Assembly (NCBI GenBank): GCA_036768485.1
Contig: JAVLUZ010000599.1
Coordinates: forward strand, 806,001 to 870,000
Reading direction: 5' to 3'
Length of the DNA stretch: 64,000 bases
Source: Mermis nigrescens
Taxonomy: Eukaryota; Nematoda; Enoplea; Mermithida; Mermithidae
Numbering within the stretch: the stretch's first letter is position 1; each line of letters opens with the position of its first letter. Made by a program: the position numbers and the translations under genes. Below are positions 1 to 11,814 of the stretch, one piece after another. The notes under the pieces are model-generated. The model searched no databases and was not told where the DNA came from. It saw nothing but the letters and a program-made list of their open reading frames with translations.

Positions 1-11
1 AGTTTTAACAG

Positions 12-439
12 CATATATGCACATAGGGGACGAAGGGGTATTACTCCAACTGTAGCTCGGCCAGACAGGCTCTGCCAGGCGACTTTGAGTTGACGGAACC
101 TTTTCTGCATTGTTTTTGAGAACAAAAACAGTAATGTCAAAATTATCTGGCGTTTCGCGCCGAATTACTGTTATTATGTGCTTTCTTACTCAAAAACGCC
201 CAAATTTGATCAATTTCTATATTTGTAGTGTAAGAAGCGATGTATATAATATAGTCCAAAAGAACTATAAGTTCTTTAAAAATGCGGTATTACATTGAAA
301 AGCGTTTTACAGGCCATTTTAATATTTTGACCATTTTTGTCGTCTGAATTGCAAAAAAATTGTGGACACTAAATTTACTGGATTGGATTTTTGGGATTTT
401 ACCGTCTCCTCCTACCGACCCTGACCTTGTGCATATATA
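12..439 (+). mobile_element. M2 MITE, 428 bp, hAT-like
   Basis: Non-autonomous element without coding capacity, aligned over its whole length with the copy at 61601-62027. It starts CATATATGCACATAGG and ends in a sequence whose reverse complement begins TATATATGCACAAGG. Flanks TTTAACAG (4-11) and ATTTACAG (440-447) agree at 6 of 8 positions, as expected for an aged 8-bp duplication. It contains the GGCG-TTTC-type hairpin core at about 149-161. Confidence 0.7.
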
Positions 440-659
440 ATTTACAGCTTTTTTGTGTACCACCACAAGGCACAGTCTTATTGTACACTTGTATACTTTT
501 GTCCACGAAAAATCATCTTCGCGTTATTGACTGGCCTCTACATTGATTGTTTTCGTGTTTTTGGCTCGTACATAATATGTACATAACTCCAGAAGGAATG
601 CCACTGAACAATCAAACAACCCAACCACCACTGATATTTTTTGACACCTGCTCGGATCC

Positions 660-865
660 CTTAATTTTTTACTTGCAAGCTTGAATGTAACAGGGGGCTT
701 GAGGGGACCTCCCCATAAGGTCGGACGTCCTCCCCTATTCCTCCCGAAGTCAGAAAATTTTTGACCGTTTTTAGGTGTTTTTTGGCCAAAAATTGGAGGT
801 CATTCACCCCCTCCTACAAATTGATGAGAACCTCCTCCCAAAATTTCGAGCCGTTACATGTATGC
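660..865 (-). repeat. repeat B fragment
   Basis: G-rich/C-rich dispersed repeat ending in TTTCGAGCCGTTACATGTAT. Recognisable relatives lie at about 32690-32900, 43355-43610 and 50085-50340, the last two inside the 2.6-kb hAT elements. No coding capacity. Confidence 0.6.
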
Positions 866-869
866 TTGC

Positions 870-1317
870 ATGCTTACACCGAAATGTGGAATCTAGAGAG
901 GCTGACATTAAGGCACACAATTCTCTGATCTAAGCTATGCATTAACAAGTTTATGATAATTGCCACATCTTGATCGTCTACTTAGATTTTGATCGAAGCG
1001 GCTACTACGCTTAAAATAGACCATCATAAAAGCGGTACGCTTATTTGCATCGAAGGGCCACGCTTTTCCACGAAAGCGGAAAGTAATTTATATCGATTGT
1101 GGGGCGCAGACCTCGTCGGAATGACCCTCGTGCCTGAAGTAATGCAATAATTACATTTAAAGCGTTGTATACATACATGCGCAGCAGGCTCGTAGCTCTT
1201 GGGGGAATGCGGGGGGTCCGGATCCCCACAAATTGGTATTTAGCGCAATTTTTAGCTTTTTTGGGCTTGGTCCCCCCAAAATTAGTGTTGGTCCCCCAAA
1301 ATAGGACGGCCAGCTAC
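870..1317. other. intergenic, no gene seen
   Basis: AT-rich stretch with short G/C runs around 1200-1300 that resemble decayed MITE ends. I see no coding pattern on either strand. Confidence 0.5.
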
Positions 1318-1384
1318 AGTACTCGCCTGCAAATTTGCATGATTAATCAAATGAGAAGTTTGCTAAGGCCGCGATTTAGCAAAA

Positions 1385-1620
1385 CTTAGCAAATGTAACA
1401 CTAGCAAATGCTAAGCGGACCTCAACAAAGATTAAGCAGACTGAAGCAAACTGCAATAAAGTGTATGCGGACCTCAGCAAAGCTAAAGCGGACTATAGCG
1501 GACTGCAATAAAGCGTATACGGACCTCAGCAAAGCTTAAGCGGACTGCAGCGGACCACAATAAAGTGTATGTGGACTGTAATAAAACACATGCGGACTGC
1601 AGTCAAGCTCAACAAGCTTA
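1385..1620 (+). repeat. tandem subrepeats in left foldback arm
   Basis: Imperfect units built from GCGGACCTCAGCAAAG and GCGGACTGCAATAAAG-like words repeat about every 50 bases. The mirror image occupies about 5365-5600. Subterminal repeats of this kind often serve as transposase binding sites; that role is inferred. Confidence 0.75.
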
Positions 1621-2607
1621 TTAACAATGTACTTTAATCGCGTTTTTTTCAGGCCAATTGTTGCGTACGAAAAATCAATAAATACGGAATGAATCAAGTG
1701 GACCAGGAATGCTCAAGCGAAAGTAAGGCGTCTTGTATTAATTCATGGTTCAGTAAAGAACATCGAAGAAGACAAACCTTTTATAGAACTTTGATAGTGA
1801 CTATAATTAATGCATGCGCCTACATGATTTATGCTCATCTTTATTGGCGATAGCATGACCTTGCACTCAACTGTTTAGCGACCCAAAGACGTTTTTCTAT
1901 ACGCACCTTCAAAACGTGCTCGCTAGAAAAAGATCTACGAGTTGACTTGTTTTCAAATAAAATAATTTGGAAATCCAGAAAGGTCTTTAATTGCAAGAAA
2001 TGGAATAAGGCAAAGCTTTTTTGCAAGCATAAATCGATAAAATCGAAGCTCACGCTTATGCTTAAATCGAGGATTTTTAATCTGAAATTTAATTTTTTTA
2101 TTTTCAACCAAACTGTACAGGTATAAATAAAGCAGCACAATTGCGATTTGAATTCTAAAATCAGTTGAGCGATATTTTTTCAATTTATAACGCTGGTTCG
2201 AATGAAGAAGCTCTTTTCCGACATTTAGTCTTAGCTTAATTTTATGATCCCTCGAAAAATGTTTTAAGTCCGAAAAATTTTGAAATTTTGCAAAAATTTT
2301 AATTTTAAAAAATTGTTTTTGTACGTTTATTATATTATCAAAAATGTAATAACTCTAAAATTCATATTAAAATTTTAATTTTAGACGCGTAAAATTTGAA
2401 AAAATATTGTTTTTAAAAGCTAACTTAAGTATTTGGTTCATTAGTGTTAAGTCTGGACTTCTGAAATCAAATTAAAATCAATTTTTAAATGTGGTTGGAA
2501 TTATAAATTCTAGATCGCAATCGCGTTTTGAAGCTCTTGCATCTGATTGAAAATGTTTAGACGTGAATGTCCATATTAATTTTATTTTTCGTTATGTGTG
2601 GCGACCA

Positions 2608-3220
2608 CCATAGGTGGGCGCCACTAAAGTTTTGGGATGGGCGAGGGGTGCAAGATTTTTTCAAAGGTAAAAAATGGCCTTAAAAATGGTGGTATGGCGA
2701 AAAAACGCAATTTTTCAACGTTTCTCATTGAGCACTATCCATTGGCATCAAAAACTTGTGAAAAAGACAAAAAAAATTTAAAAATTGAATTCGGGGAGGT
2801 ATTTAGATTTCTCGAGGGGTGCATACCCCAAACCCTCCTCCACGCCCAGGTATGCGCAGCATCAAAGTTCTGGGGGTGCAAAATTTTTTCAAAGGTCAAA
2901 AAATCTGGGGGTGCACGGTATGGCGAAAAAAACATTATTTTTTAACGTTTCTCATCAAGCACTATCCATTGGCATCACAAAATAGCGAGAACAAAAAAAA
3001 TTCAAAAATTGAATTTTGGAAGGTATTTTGGTTTTTGGGGAGTGCATACCCCTTCCCTACCCCCCACGTCCAGGTATGGTGCTATGGCGAAAAAAAACAC
3101 GTTTCTCATCGAGCACTATCCATTGGCCACAAAAAAATTGCGGAAAAAAAGAAAAAAATTTTCAAAAATTAAATTCTGGGGTACAGGGGTATTTTGGTTT
3201 CTGGGGGATGCATACGATAG
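2608..3220 (+). repeat. cluster of three M1 MITE copies
   Basis: Three successive partial or complete M1 copies (about 2608-2855, 2856-3080, 3081-3220) share the core words TTTTTCAAAGGT, GGTATGGCGAAAAAA, GAGCACTATCCATTGG and GAATTCTGGGG. The second lacks its left end, so the first was probably inserted near the left terminus of the second. Several ORFs here are only MITE translations. Confidence 0.8.
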
Positions 3221-4017
3221 GGGTCATTGGACATGTCGTCGTGGCATGTGTAGGTAATACTTATTTAAGGCAAGATGCTATACTGATGGTCAAACGGACA
3301 TAACAAAAAGTTAGTCAGATTTGCGCGCAGGTTAAAATTTTCATATGAAAGGCAAGAACCGCACCGATATTATCTAGGAACCCAAACTAACTAACGGGCA
3401 TTTGTATTTGTAGTCAAGCCAATTAGCCGATGTTCTCATTCATTTAATGCATCCATGTCGACGATAATGTGTTTAATTGAACAATTTTTACTAATTGATA
3501 AGACTCAAAAATCATAAAGCAAACCATTAAACGTTCAAAACAAATGTTAAAACAGTGAAAATGGTTTGTTAATTGAATTTGATTGTAAAAAAATCAACAT
3601 AATTATTCTGTAAAGACTAAAGACATATTTGTTCTAAAGTTGTCTTTAAATTAAGGACATTTGTCAAAAAACCGAAAATCAAGCACCTACGTATATCAAA
3701 AAATTTTCAGCCTACACTTTCTTGAGTGCCGACTTTCTTTTATTTCAATTTAACTCGCCTGGTTCACGAGACAAATGAAATAAAAATTTGATTTTTCCAT
3801 CTTGTTTTTGATTATCTCGCATATTGTACACCCATCCTTTTTCTATTTCAGTCAATTAATTAAAATTGGCTACCTAAGTAAAGTTTCCTAATTTCATTCC
3901 GGAACTCCATTTTGTAGACTATACCTTTAGGCCCTGCCGCCATACTTTGTTATGAGGAAGAAAAACAGATTTTTCTCCACTCAGGATGAAACAATTTATA
4001 CCTTATTATGGGCCTGC

Positions 4018-4090
4018 CTGCACGGAGTGCATACATATACATAGTACGAGTAACGCACTCCCGCACGGAGTGCGTACATATACTCGTACA
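4018..4090. repeat. short tandem duplication
   Basis: Two copies of GCACGGAGTGC followed by TACATATAC, about 47 bases apart, in the centre of the foldback element. Confidence 0.6.
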
Positions 4091-4379
4091 TATGTATGTA
4101 TGTAGGTTTGTGATGTTGACCTCGTCCTCGAATACGTGGACAACAGTAGGATAGATTTCTGTCATCGCAGCCAACTTCAACCTCATTATTAGGCACGAAC
4201 GACTTTAAGCACTGGGAATGATATATAGCATAATGTGCGCTCCCTACATGCTGCTTTTAGCGTCGTATACATACAGTAAAGTGCCGAATTACATATAACT
4301 TCAAGTGCAAAAAAGCTGTGCTCATTAATTATCTATACATCGCATGTCAGCTTCGTAAACCATGTAGGTACCTAGTCTG

Positions 4380-4545
4380 TTTCACTAACTTTGTGCATAA
4401 ATTCTAATAATTTTAATCGACACCAAGCCGAGGGTCACGATAATTATATATCAGATCAGATCAATGCTATAATCGCAATCTGCCAGCTTATTGCCGAAAA
4501 TAGTTTTAAAATTTATGACCGAACTTGCGTAAAACTGACTATACC
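4380..4545 (-). repeat. dispersed repeat fragment, copy at 38985-39125
   Basis: The reverse complement of this stretch matches 38985-39125, including TATATAATTATCGT and the CCCTCGGCTT block, with few substitutions. The match stops abruptly at both ends. Function unknown. Confidence 0.75.
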
Positions 4546-5682
4546 TACACAGTTGTTTTCATCTTCATTTAAAAAATTGTTACTATTTTAAAAGGCATTT
4601 AAAATTAAAATTTCAATACAAATTTCAAAGTTATTACATTTTTTAAAATATAATATACCGTGCAAAAACAATTTTTTAAATTTAAAATTGTCGTAAAATT
4701 TTAAAATTGAAGTTTTCAAACTTAAAACATTTTTTGAGGGATCATAAGATTGACCTAGGACTAAATGTCAGAAAAGAGCTCCTTCATTCGAACCAGAGTT
4801 ATAAATTGAAAAAATATCGCTCAACTGATTTTAGAATTTAAATCGCAATTGTGATGCTTTATTTATACCTGTACAGTTTGGTTGAAAATAAAAAAATTAA
4901 ATTTCAGATTAAAAATCTTTGATTTAAGCATAAGCGTGAGCTTTGATTTTATCGATTTATGCTTGCAAAAAAGCTTTGCCTTATTCCATTTCTTGCAATT
5001 AAAGACCTTTCTGGATTTCCAAATTATTTTATTTAAAAACAAGTCAACTCGTAGATCTTTTTCTAGCGAGAACGTTTTGAAAGTGCATATAGAAAAACGT
5101 CTTTGGGTCGCTAAACAGATGAGTGCAAGGTCATGCTATCGCCAATAAAGATGAGCATAAATCATGTAGGTGCATGCATTAATTATAGTCACTATCAAAG
5201 TTCTATAAAAGGTTTGTCTTCTTCGAAGTTCTTTACTGAACCATGAATTAATACAAGACGCCTTACTTTTGCTTGAGCATTCCTGGTCCACTTGATTCAT
5301 TCCGTATTTATTGATTTTTCGTACGCAACAATTGGCCTGAAAAAAACGCGATTACAGTACATTGTTAATAAGTTTATTGAGCTTGACTGCAGTCCGCATG
5401 CGTTTTATTACAGTCCGCATACACTTTATTGTGGTCCGCTGCAGTCCGCTTAAGCTTTGCTGAGGTCCGTATACGCTTTATTGCAGTCCGCTATAGTCCG
5501 CTTTAGCTTTGCTGAGGTCCGCATACACTTTATTGCAGTCCGCTTCAGTCTGCTTAATCTTTGTTGAGGTCCGCTTAGCGTTTGCTAGCGTTACATTTGC
5601 TAAGCTTTGCTAAATCGCGGCCTTAGCAAACTTCTCATTTGATTAATCATGCAAATTTGCAGGCGAGTACTTATGTGCCTGA

Positions 5683-5840
5683 TGCACAGCATGGAAATTT
5701 TGAGGGGTTGGAATTTTAAAATGTCTTTTCGGGCTTAAAAATGTCGGATACGCATTAAAAACATCGTTTTTCAGCGTTTCTGACGATGCTCTATCTGTCT
5801 AGAGCATAAAAACATCAAAAAATTTCTAAAAAAATAAAAA
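5683..5840 (+). repeat. repeat C copy
   Basis: Begins near GATGCACAGCATGG and runs through a TTTTTCAGCGTTTCTGACGA block; an inverted relative is at about 38745-38880. No coding potential. Probably another small MITE. Confidence 0.55.
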
Positions 5841-5849
5841 TCGAATAGA

Positions 5850-7700
5850 TAGTATTAAAGCGGCACATAACAAATTTCTTAACAGTTAACGTAAAAATTG
5901 CACACTCCGGTTAATGCACACACTCGGATAATACAAACCTTTGGCCTTGGTTCCTAAGGGTTGTGCATTATCCGAGTTCGACTGTATTCAGGTCATTTTG
6001 GCAAAAGAACTGGCCTTGTGCTATGCATCAATAGCTCTGCCCACGGATTACGATTGTTGGCGAGAAGACATAGGAGGGGTATAAAAGTGCTCTTTTATCT
6101 TATTTAATGAACGCATGTATACAGTACCATTGTTTGTTGCATATTTCAAACTTACAATGTTATACTCTCCTCATATTTTTATATTTGTATTTTTATATTT
6201 TCATATTTAATTTAATTTATTTAATTTTTTTCATATTTCCTTATATTTTCTTCAACCTTGACCGTATTCCCCACTCCGTGAAATACTATCGACGCTCGTC
6301 ATGGGAGTAAGGATCAGTCATACACGTAGGAGTTAAGCATAAAGGTAAAGTTTTGGCGAAAAAAGTCAGAATGCTGAACAAAAGTGTATGAAAATCAATT
6401 TTTCTACGATAATACCTAAGATTAACCATAAACTGTCAATCATGATAGTTTTTACGCTATTTAAAAATTCATACCAACTTTTTTGTCAATTTAATGATGG
6501 ATCATGATAAGAAAGTGATAATGTAATGTCAAGTTCCATGGAAAGATGAATACGTAGAATTCGCGACCAGTATATATTAATATTTATCACCTCTGCAAGG
6601 CGGATGACAAAAATTATCAAAATATCCTTATAAAAGGATTTTATGCTGTATGAATGTATTTTCGGCATATTTAGGCCAATTTTGGCGGATGGCGTTTTGA
6701 ACGATAAATAGTGCATAAACTTTCCGATCAGGCGGAAACTATTTCGGTTTTAATTACTCTTGATTCTTACTAAAGAAGTTTAGAGCATTTGTGCGCAAGG
6801 TCAAACTTTCAGGGAGAAGTGAAAATCAAAAACTTGGAAATAGCTAAGCGGCTGGTAAAAAAGTTGATTCTACAGCGAAAAGACTTTTGAAATTTTAAAA
6901 AAAATTTTTTTCTGAACTCTTTTTGAACTCATAAACATATCTGTTTAGCCTTTTTGGATCGAAAATTGTTATTTATCTCTTTCCGATGTCGGAAAAACAG
7001 ATATAAATCCCTTTGAAACCAAGGAAAACAACAATATACCATTTCTGAACTCACATGGTATGTTTCTCAGTCCAGAGAGGCTATGTAATTAGTTTTCTGA
7101 GCCCAAAAAGGCAACATAGCAATGTTTTTTCGGCCAAAATGGCTATGTAGCTATCAGTTTTTTAATGCTCAGGGGAGTAGTACACCTCTCACTCCTCCCC
7201 ATCCCAATTTGTATGTTTTAGAATAAAAGCAGGAGAAATCCGTTGATTATCTGGTCATTTTGAGAATAAAGATCGTTTTTCTTCCCTTCTGCAATATTTG
7301 TTCTTTTCGATTCTCTGCTTTGCACACGAACATCAATCATGACTAAGAAATAACGAAAATTCAGATTTGTTGGTGTTCCGATCCATGTAGTAGCATTTTA
7401 TTTTTTATCCCCTGAAATGTTAACATTGGATTGTAATGACGTCAAAAGTTGGTGTTGTTATGGATACATACTCTGAATTTATCGTTCATCGAATCCTAGA
7501 TTGCATTCAGTGGTGCTCTTGATTTCATTCGTCGGTCTTGATAGAGAACCTCATTAAGACACCTGACTAATCGGCATAAAATAAAATATCCGATTTATAT
7601 TTTTTTCATCAAAAATAATTTTTTTATTTAAAAAAGGCTTATTTTTCCATTTCTTATCAAAAGTGTTTTTTCTCTAAAACGTCGTTTTGAATATTGCGTA
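5850..7700. other. intergenic, no gene seen
   Basis: AT-rich sequence with T-rich simple repeats near 6170-6240. ORFs are short and have no recognisable protein character. Confidence 0.5.
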
Positions 7701-7752
7701 AAAACCAATCATATCGTTAGCGCGGTCTGAAAAGTCGATTTTACTAAAAGTT

Positions 7753-7908
7753 TTGACACTACGTGCGCGATTTGTTTTGATCAAGGTGGACGTGGAATCG
7801 GTAATGGCGATGTTTAAAAAGCATTGCGAAAAAGCGGTCAGCGTATTGAAAGTTGCGATCGAAAAAATAGCATCAAAGGATTGGAGCGAAGAATGGGAAA
7901 GTCATGAC
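7753..7908 (+). CDS. putative coding exon, unknown protein
   Basis: Open frame continuous from about 7702 (first ATG 7804) to a consensus 5' splice site, GAC|GTAAGT, at 7909. The peptide is charged and helix-like (FKKHCEKAVSVLKVAIEKIA, then DWSEEWESHD) and its codon use differs from the AT-rich background. I recognise no family. No acceptor or partner exon could be joined with confidence. An AG at 10092 followed by DIVKKAVMGV and a stop would join in phase 0 but is too short to trust. Confidence 0.35.
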
Positions 7909-7959
7909 GTAAGTTTAATTTTTTGTCTTTACACCAGGCTGGCTGAGAGAAGATGGGGG

Positions 7960-8200
7960 CATAGGTGGGCGGCACCAAAATTATGGGTTGCAACATTTTT
8001 CAGAGGTGAAAAATAGCTTTAAAAATGGTGGCATGACAAAAAACACCACTTTTCAACTTTTCTAATCGAGCACTATCTATTGGTATCAGAATATTGCGAG
8101 AAAAAAACAAAAAAAAAATTTCAAAAATTGAATTCTGGGGGGGTATTTTGGTTTCTCGAGGGGTTCATACCCCCCCCCCCAAACCTACTCACGCCCGGGG
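7960..8200 (+). mobile_element. M1 MITE copy
   Basis: Starts CATAGGTGGGCGGCACC and ends CACGCCCGGGG. Internal order matches the other M1 copies; the right terminus is truncated and no duplication is visible. Confidence 0.75.
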
Positions 8201-8204
8201 CTAG

Positions 8205-8960
8205 TTCCCTAAAATTTCGGAAGTGCTAGTATTTTTCACAAAATTTCACCAAATGAAAATATTAGTAATTCTAGAATTGCATTTGACCGACCGCTAAACT
8301 GATTTCTATCGCGCTTTTGAGTCGATAAGTCCAGGATTTGCTGACACTTCGCGCCGCATTGACTATTTTCCTGTATCTTTGTTTTCTAAATAGCCCAAGT
8401 TTGAGAAGGTTTGATGAATACATCAATATTTTGCGGCACTTAGCACTGTATTATGGATTTCCTGTTTTGTTTTCTTGGCAGTGCATTGATTGAAAGAACA
8501 AGAATTGAAAACATTTTTTAGGGTAGAGCATGGGTGCAATAGTTGGGCCGTTGTGCAGCTAATTTGAAGGACTGATTTTTCATAATGAGTTTGACATGAA
8601 GCGCATTTTTTCGATTTTTGTCGCGTTTTTCTTCTCTATGATGCTATCCGAGAAACTCTCAAAAATACCATTATTACTGCCCGTCTCTTAATAGTTCTCG
8701 AGATATCTGGCTTTTAAGTTTTCGATTCGCACAAATTTAGAAAACCAGTTATGCGCCTGCTTTACATAATCTTTTTTTTCGTATCTTTTTGTGAACATAC
8801 ATATGTATGCATAATTTGGAAACAATTTTGAGGTTGAAGGGAAATTCTACATATACCCCTCACTTTTTTTAAACTTATTTCAAAATTCCACTATTCTGTC
8901 CCCTGGAAATTTGTAGTTATTCTTTCTCAAGATCGGTAAACTATTTCAATTCAATGGGTC
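8205..8960. other. intergenic, no gene seen
   Basis: About 8600-8720 contains a block (AATAGTTCTCGAGATAT) resembling part of the element at 53641-54230. Otherwise nothing recognisable. Confidence 0.45.
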
Positions 8961-8969
8961 AGTGTAAAC

Positions 8970-9223
8970 CATAGGTGGGCAGCACCGAAATTCTAGGGGG
9001 TGAAAAAATTTTCAAAGGTCCAAAAATGGTCTTAAAAGTGGTCGTATGGCGAAAAAAAGACCATTTTTCGACGTTTCTCATCGAGCACTATCCATTGGCA
9101 TCAAAAAATTGCTAAAAAAGCAAAAAAATTTTCTAAATTTGAATTCTGGGGGTATTTTGATTTCTGGGGGTATTTCAACTTCTGGGGGGTGCATACCCCC
9201 AAACCCCCTTACGCCCATGTGTG
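8970..9223 (+). mobile_element. M1 MITE with perfect 8-bp duplication
   Basis: Bounded by GTGTAAAC on both sides (8962-8969 and 9224-9231). Ends are CATAGGTGGGC and, reverse-complemented, CACACATGGGC. The 8-bp duplication and length define a hAT-type MITE. Confidence 0.9.
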
Positions 9224-9299
9224 GTGTAAACTGCTTTTGTGATCAAATCAAACATTATGGATTCGTATGCATTTCGTAAAAATAATTAATGCATTGAAT

Positions 9300-9610
9300 T
9301 TATGCATAGAATTTGGTTGAAAAATCTCAGCTCTGGGGTAAGGGTACCTCTTACTGCCGACCCTTGGGTTGGCAAACAATATATCTATAATTGTCATACT
9401 CGTTATTAAGTATAGATTCAAAATTTGAACGAATGCAGCAATGAAAATTAGATTTTAATGATGTAGTATTAAGTGTTTTTTTCGTCCTGTACACATCGTA
9501 TTAGTTTCCGATTACGATATGCTTCTATAATAAAGCAAGCTATTTAACTATTCATCGCCTGGTCCCGAATTTTGGAATCTAGTTAGGTCTGAAAATTTGC
9601 AAACGGCAGA
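9300..9610. other. intergenic, no gene seen
   Basis: Unremarkable AT-rich sequence between two M1 loci. Confidence 0.4.
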
Positions 9611-9616
9611 AGTAAA

Positions 9617-10030
9617 TCGAAAAATGGTGGTGGTATGGCGGAAAAAAATTTTTTCGACGTTTTACGTCAAGTTCTATCTATGGGCATCATAGATGGGCAG
9701 CACTTAAATTCTGGGGAGGGGTGCAAGATTTTTTAAAGGTCAAAAAATGGTCTTAAAATGGTGGTATGGCGAAAAAACATTTTTCAACGTTTCTCATCGA
9801 GCACTATCCATTGGTATCAAAAAATCGCGAAAAAACAAAAAATATAAAAATCGAATTCTGGGGGTATTTTGGTTTCTGGGGTGCATACATTCAAACCCCC
9901 CACACCCAGGCATGGTGCATACCCCCAACTCTCCTCCTTGCTCACGTGTGATTGGTATCAAGCAATCGCGATAAAGGAAACTTCACAAATTCAATTTTTG
10001 TCTTTTTTCCGATTTTCGTTGGGGCCTTTT
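9617..10030 (+). repeat. older M1 copy split by a younger one
   Basis: 9617-9687 gives the first half of an M1 core and 9951-10030 resumes it (ATTGGTATCAAGCAATCGCG). The younger M1 at 9688-9950 sits between the halves. Confidence 0.75.
9688..9950 (+). mobile_element. M1 MITE inserted in another M1
   Basis: Starts CATAGATGGGCAG and ends CTCACGTGTG. Flanks ATGGGCAT and ATTGGTAT agree at 6 of 8 positions and restore the host M1 order when the element is removed. Confidence 0.8.
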
Positions 10031-10189
10031 TGATTCTAAGGGTCCAGCGGACCCCACGCCCTTGTCTTTATGAACACATGTTTATCTACTCTTATTTTTA
10101 TGTTGCAGGACATAGTCAAAAAGGCTGTTATGGGAGTTTAATCTTTAAAAGCCATGGTCCAAGTTAAAACGTGCGATCGAGCGATTAAC

Positions 10190-10980
10190 GATACGAGTTT
10201 TCAGCATTTAAATTTTGATATCACTTATTTTTTATGTTCCGTGCGTTCGTCTATTGTTCGTTTTGCTCACTCAAGCTGGTTTTCTTATTGAACATTATTT
10301 TTATAGTACGAGTAAAGCATGTTCACTTATGTCAGGAGTTTTGTGTTGATTTGTTGATTTGCAGCAAAGACTCCTTTAAGTAATGGTAGTCGGTCGCTGC
10401 GCCTTATCTTTTGTCCAAAATAAAACAGTGAACAATTTAAGTACCTACCACGATTGTACCTACTTTTTGATAGCTGAGTAATATTGATTCAGCTATCCAT
10501 TGTTTTCAATTTCAGAAATTTTCGGACGTAGCATAGAATCAGATTAATAAATTTAAGTGTTGTATTTTATTTTTGTTGGAGTGAGTGTATTCGAAAATTT
10601 GGGAATCCTTTGAAAATTTCTTTGCGTCACAAATCGTTCGTAATTGGAGGTGAATGTAGAACACAAAATCGTTAAAAAATTTGGGTGCCGTATAACATCG
10701 AAAATATGTTTTGGATCGAAAACGGAAATTATCATTGAACTGACAAAAGAAGTTGTATCTGAAGAAAAAGTTCATGACACGGAGAAATAGCGTTCATAGA
10801 TTCTTTTTCTCAGGTAATTAATTTATGAGAAAACTTAGAAGTCTACCTATACTGTGCCTGCCGTTGCTAAATAAATTATATTTTGAAATGGATCAATTTT
10901 TTGGAGTAGCTGCTTGGTTTTTTCATATGTATGTGTATCGCACTTATGTCTCAATGTTCGCCCATCCATATATATCTTGC
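10190..10980. other. intergenic, no clear gene
   Basis: A 45-codon plus-strand stretch ending at about 10790 (EIIIELTKEVVSEEK, then stop) looks slightly protein-like, but a minus-strand ORF overlaps it and no splice signals decide. Not called as a gene. Confidence 0.35.
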
Positions 10981-10982
10981 AG

Positions 10983-11161
10983 GCATTTTTGCAAAAAAAT
11001 TTCGGTTAGATTTATTTTTCGCTCTAGTTTCGCCACTACGAGTGTTACGAATTTATGTCTTTAAAACTAGATATTACGTAGAACGGACCCGAGCATTTTT
11101 CGCTAATTGTGACTGGGCGTTTTCATTACGATGTTATTGTGCAAAAAGATCCGTTTATAGG
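10983..11161 (+). CDS. putative internal coding exon, membrane-like peptide
   Basis: Flanked by a good 3' splice site (CTTGCAG, ending 10982) and a strong donor (AGG|GTAAGC at 11162). The 59 open codons encode a basic, aromatic and cysteine-bearing segment (FRLDLFFALVSPLRVL, then NCDWAFSLRCYCAKRSVYR) consistent with a membrane protein loop. I do not recognise the family. It could belong with the exon at 7753-7908, but phases cannot be tested without intermediate exons. Alternatively it is a chance ORF. Confidence 0.35.
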
Positions 11162-11814
11162 GTAAGCGTAGGCAGTGGCGGATCTATGTGTAGGATTTTC
11201 CTAAAGGGGTGATATTATCCCAACTTTTCCAAAATAGGTCCAAAATTTGTTCTTAACGACGTGCGAAAAAGCCAATTAGATTTTAAATTATAGGTAGGTA
11301 CGTGTAATGCAATCCTGCGTAGATGTCATGCAGCGTTAATTTATTTACTTGAATTAGTGTTTGCAATTTTAGCATTTTCTCATCGACTCTGTCATACTGA
11401 AATTGAAATCTTAAGGCCCATTCATACTTCGTCCGGCTCCTCCGATTTGGTGTCGGAATGCAAAAATTGACAAAACCGCTGCGGCACGAGTCCGGCATCA
11501 TGCGGCACGCGTCCGAATTTTCCTTGCGCATGACGTCATAATCCGTGCCGCAATGCGGTATTTCTGCCGCAACGGACAAGTTGAGTTGGTTTCAACTTTC
11601 GTCCGTCTAGCACACATGAAATGTGAAGGACAGCATGTTAGAAGATTGGCGCGACATGTAGCGCATTGCACGCCTTGTTTATTTTGTAATATTTCATTTT
11701 TCAAGCTTTAAATTTCGGAAGTTTGGTGCGACATGTGGCATATTGTGCTACATACATACGAACTTGCTCTTCTACTCCGTAATACCGTACCTACAACATA
11801 CAATCATAGGCGTA

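Larger units (their letters stand above)
1318..5671. mobile_element. 4.35-kb foldback element with about 1.08-kb terminal inverted repeats
   Basis: The left arm (1318-about 2400) and right arm (about 4590-5671) are near-identical reverse complements, beginning and ending at AGTACTCGCCTGCAAATTTG. If the palindromic GTAC on each side is a 4-bp duplication, the inverted repeat proper starts TCGCCTGCAAATTTGC. The arms carry tandem subrepeats near their outer ends, then unique AT-rich sequence. The 2.2-kb centre holds a cluster of M1 copies and no transposase. This architecture is that of foldback-type non-autonomous DNA transposons; the superfamily cannot be fixed by eye. Confidence 0.85.

Noticed and set aside
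2637..3303. Cluster of overlapping plus-strand ORFs with similar peptides
   Set aside because: All are frames of M1 repeats; the same peptides recur at every M1 copy.
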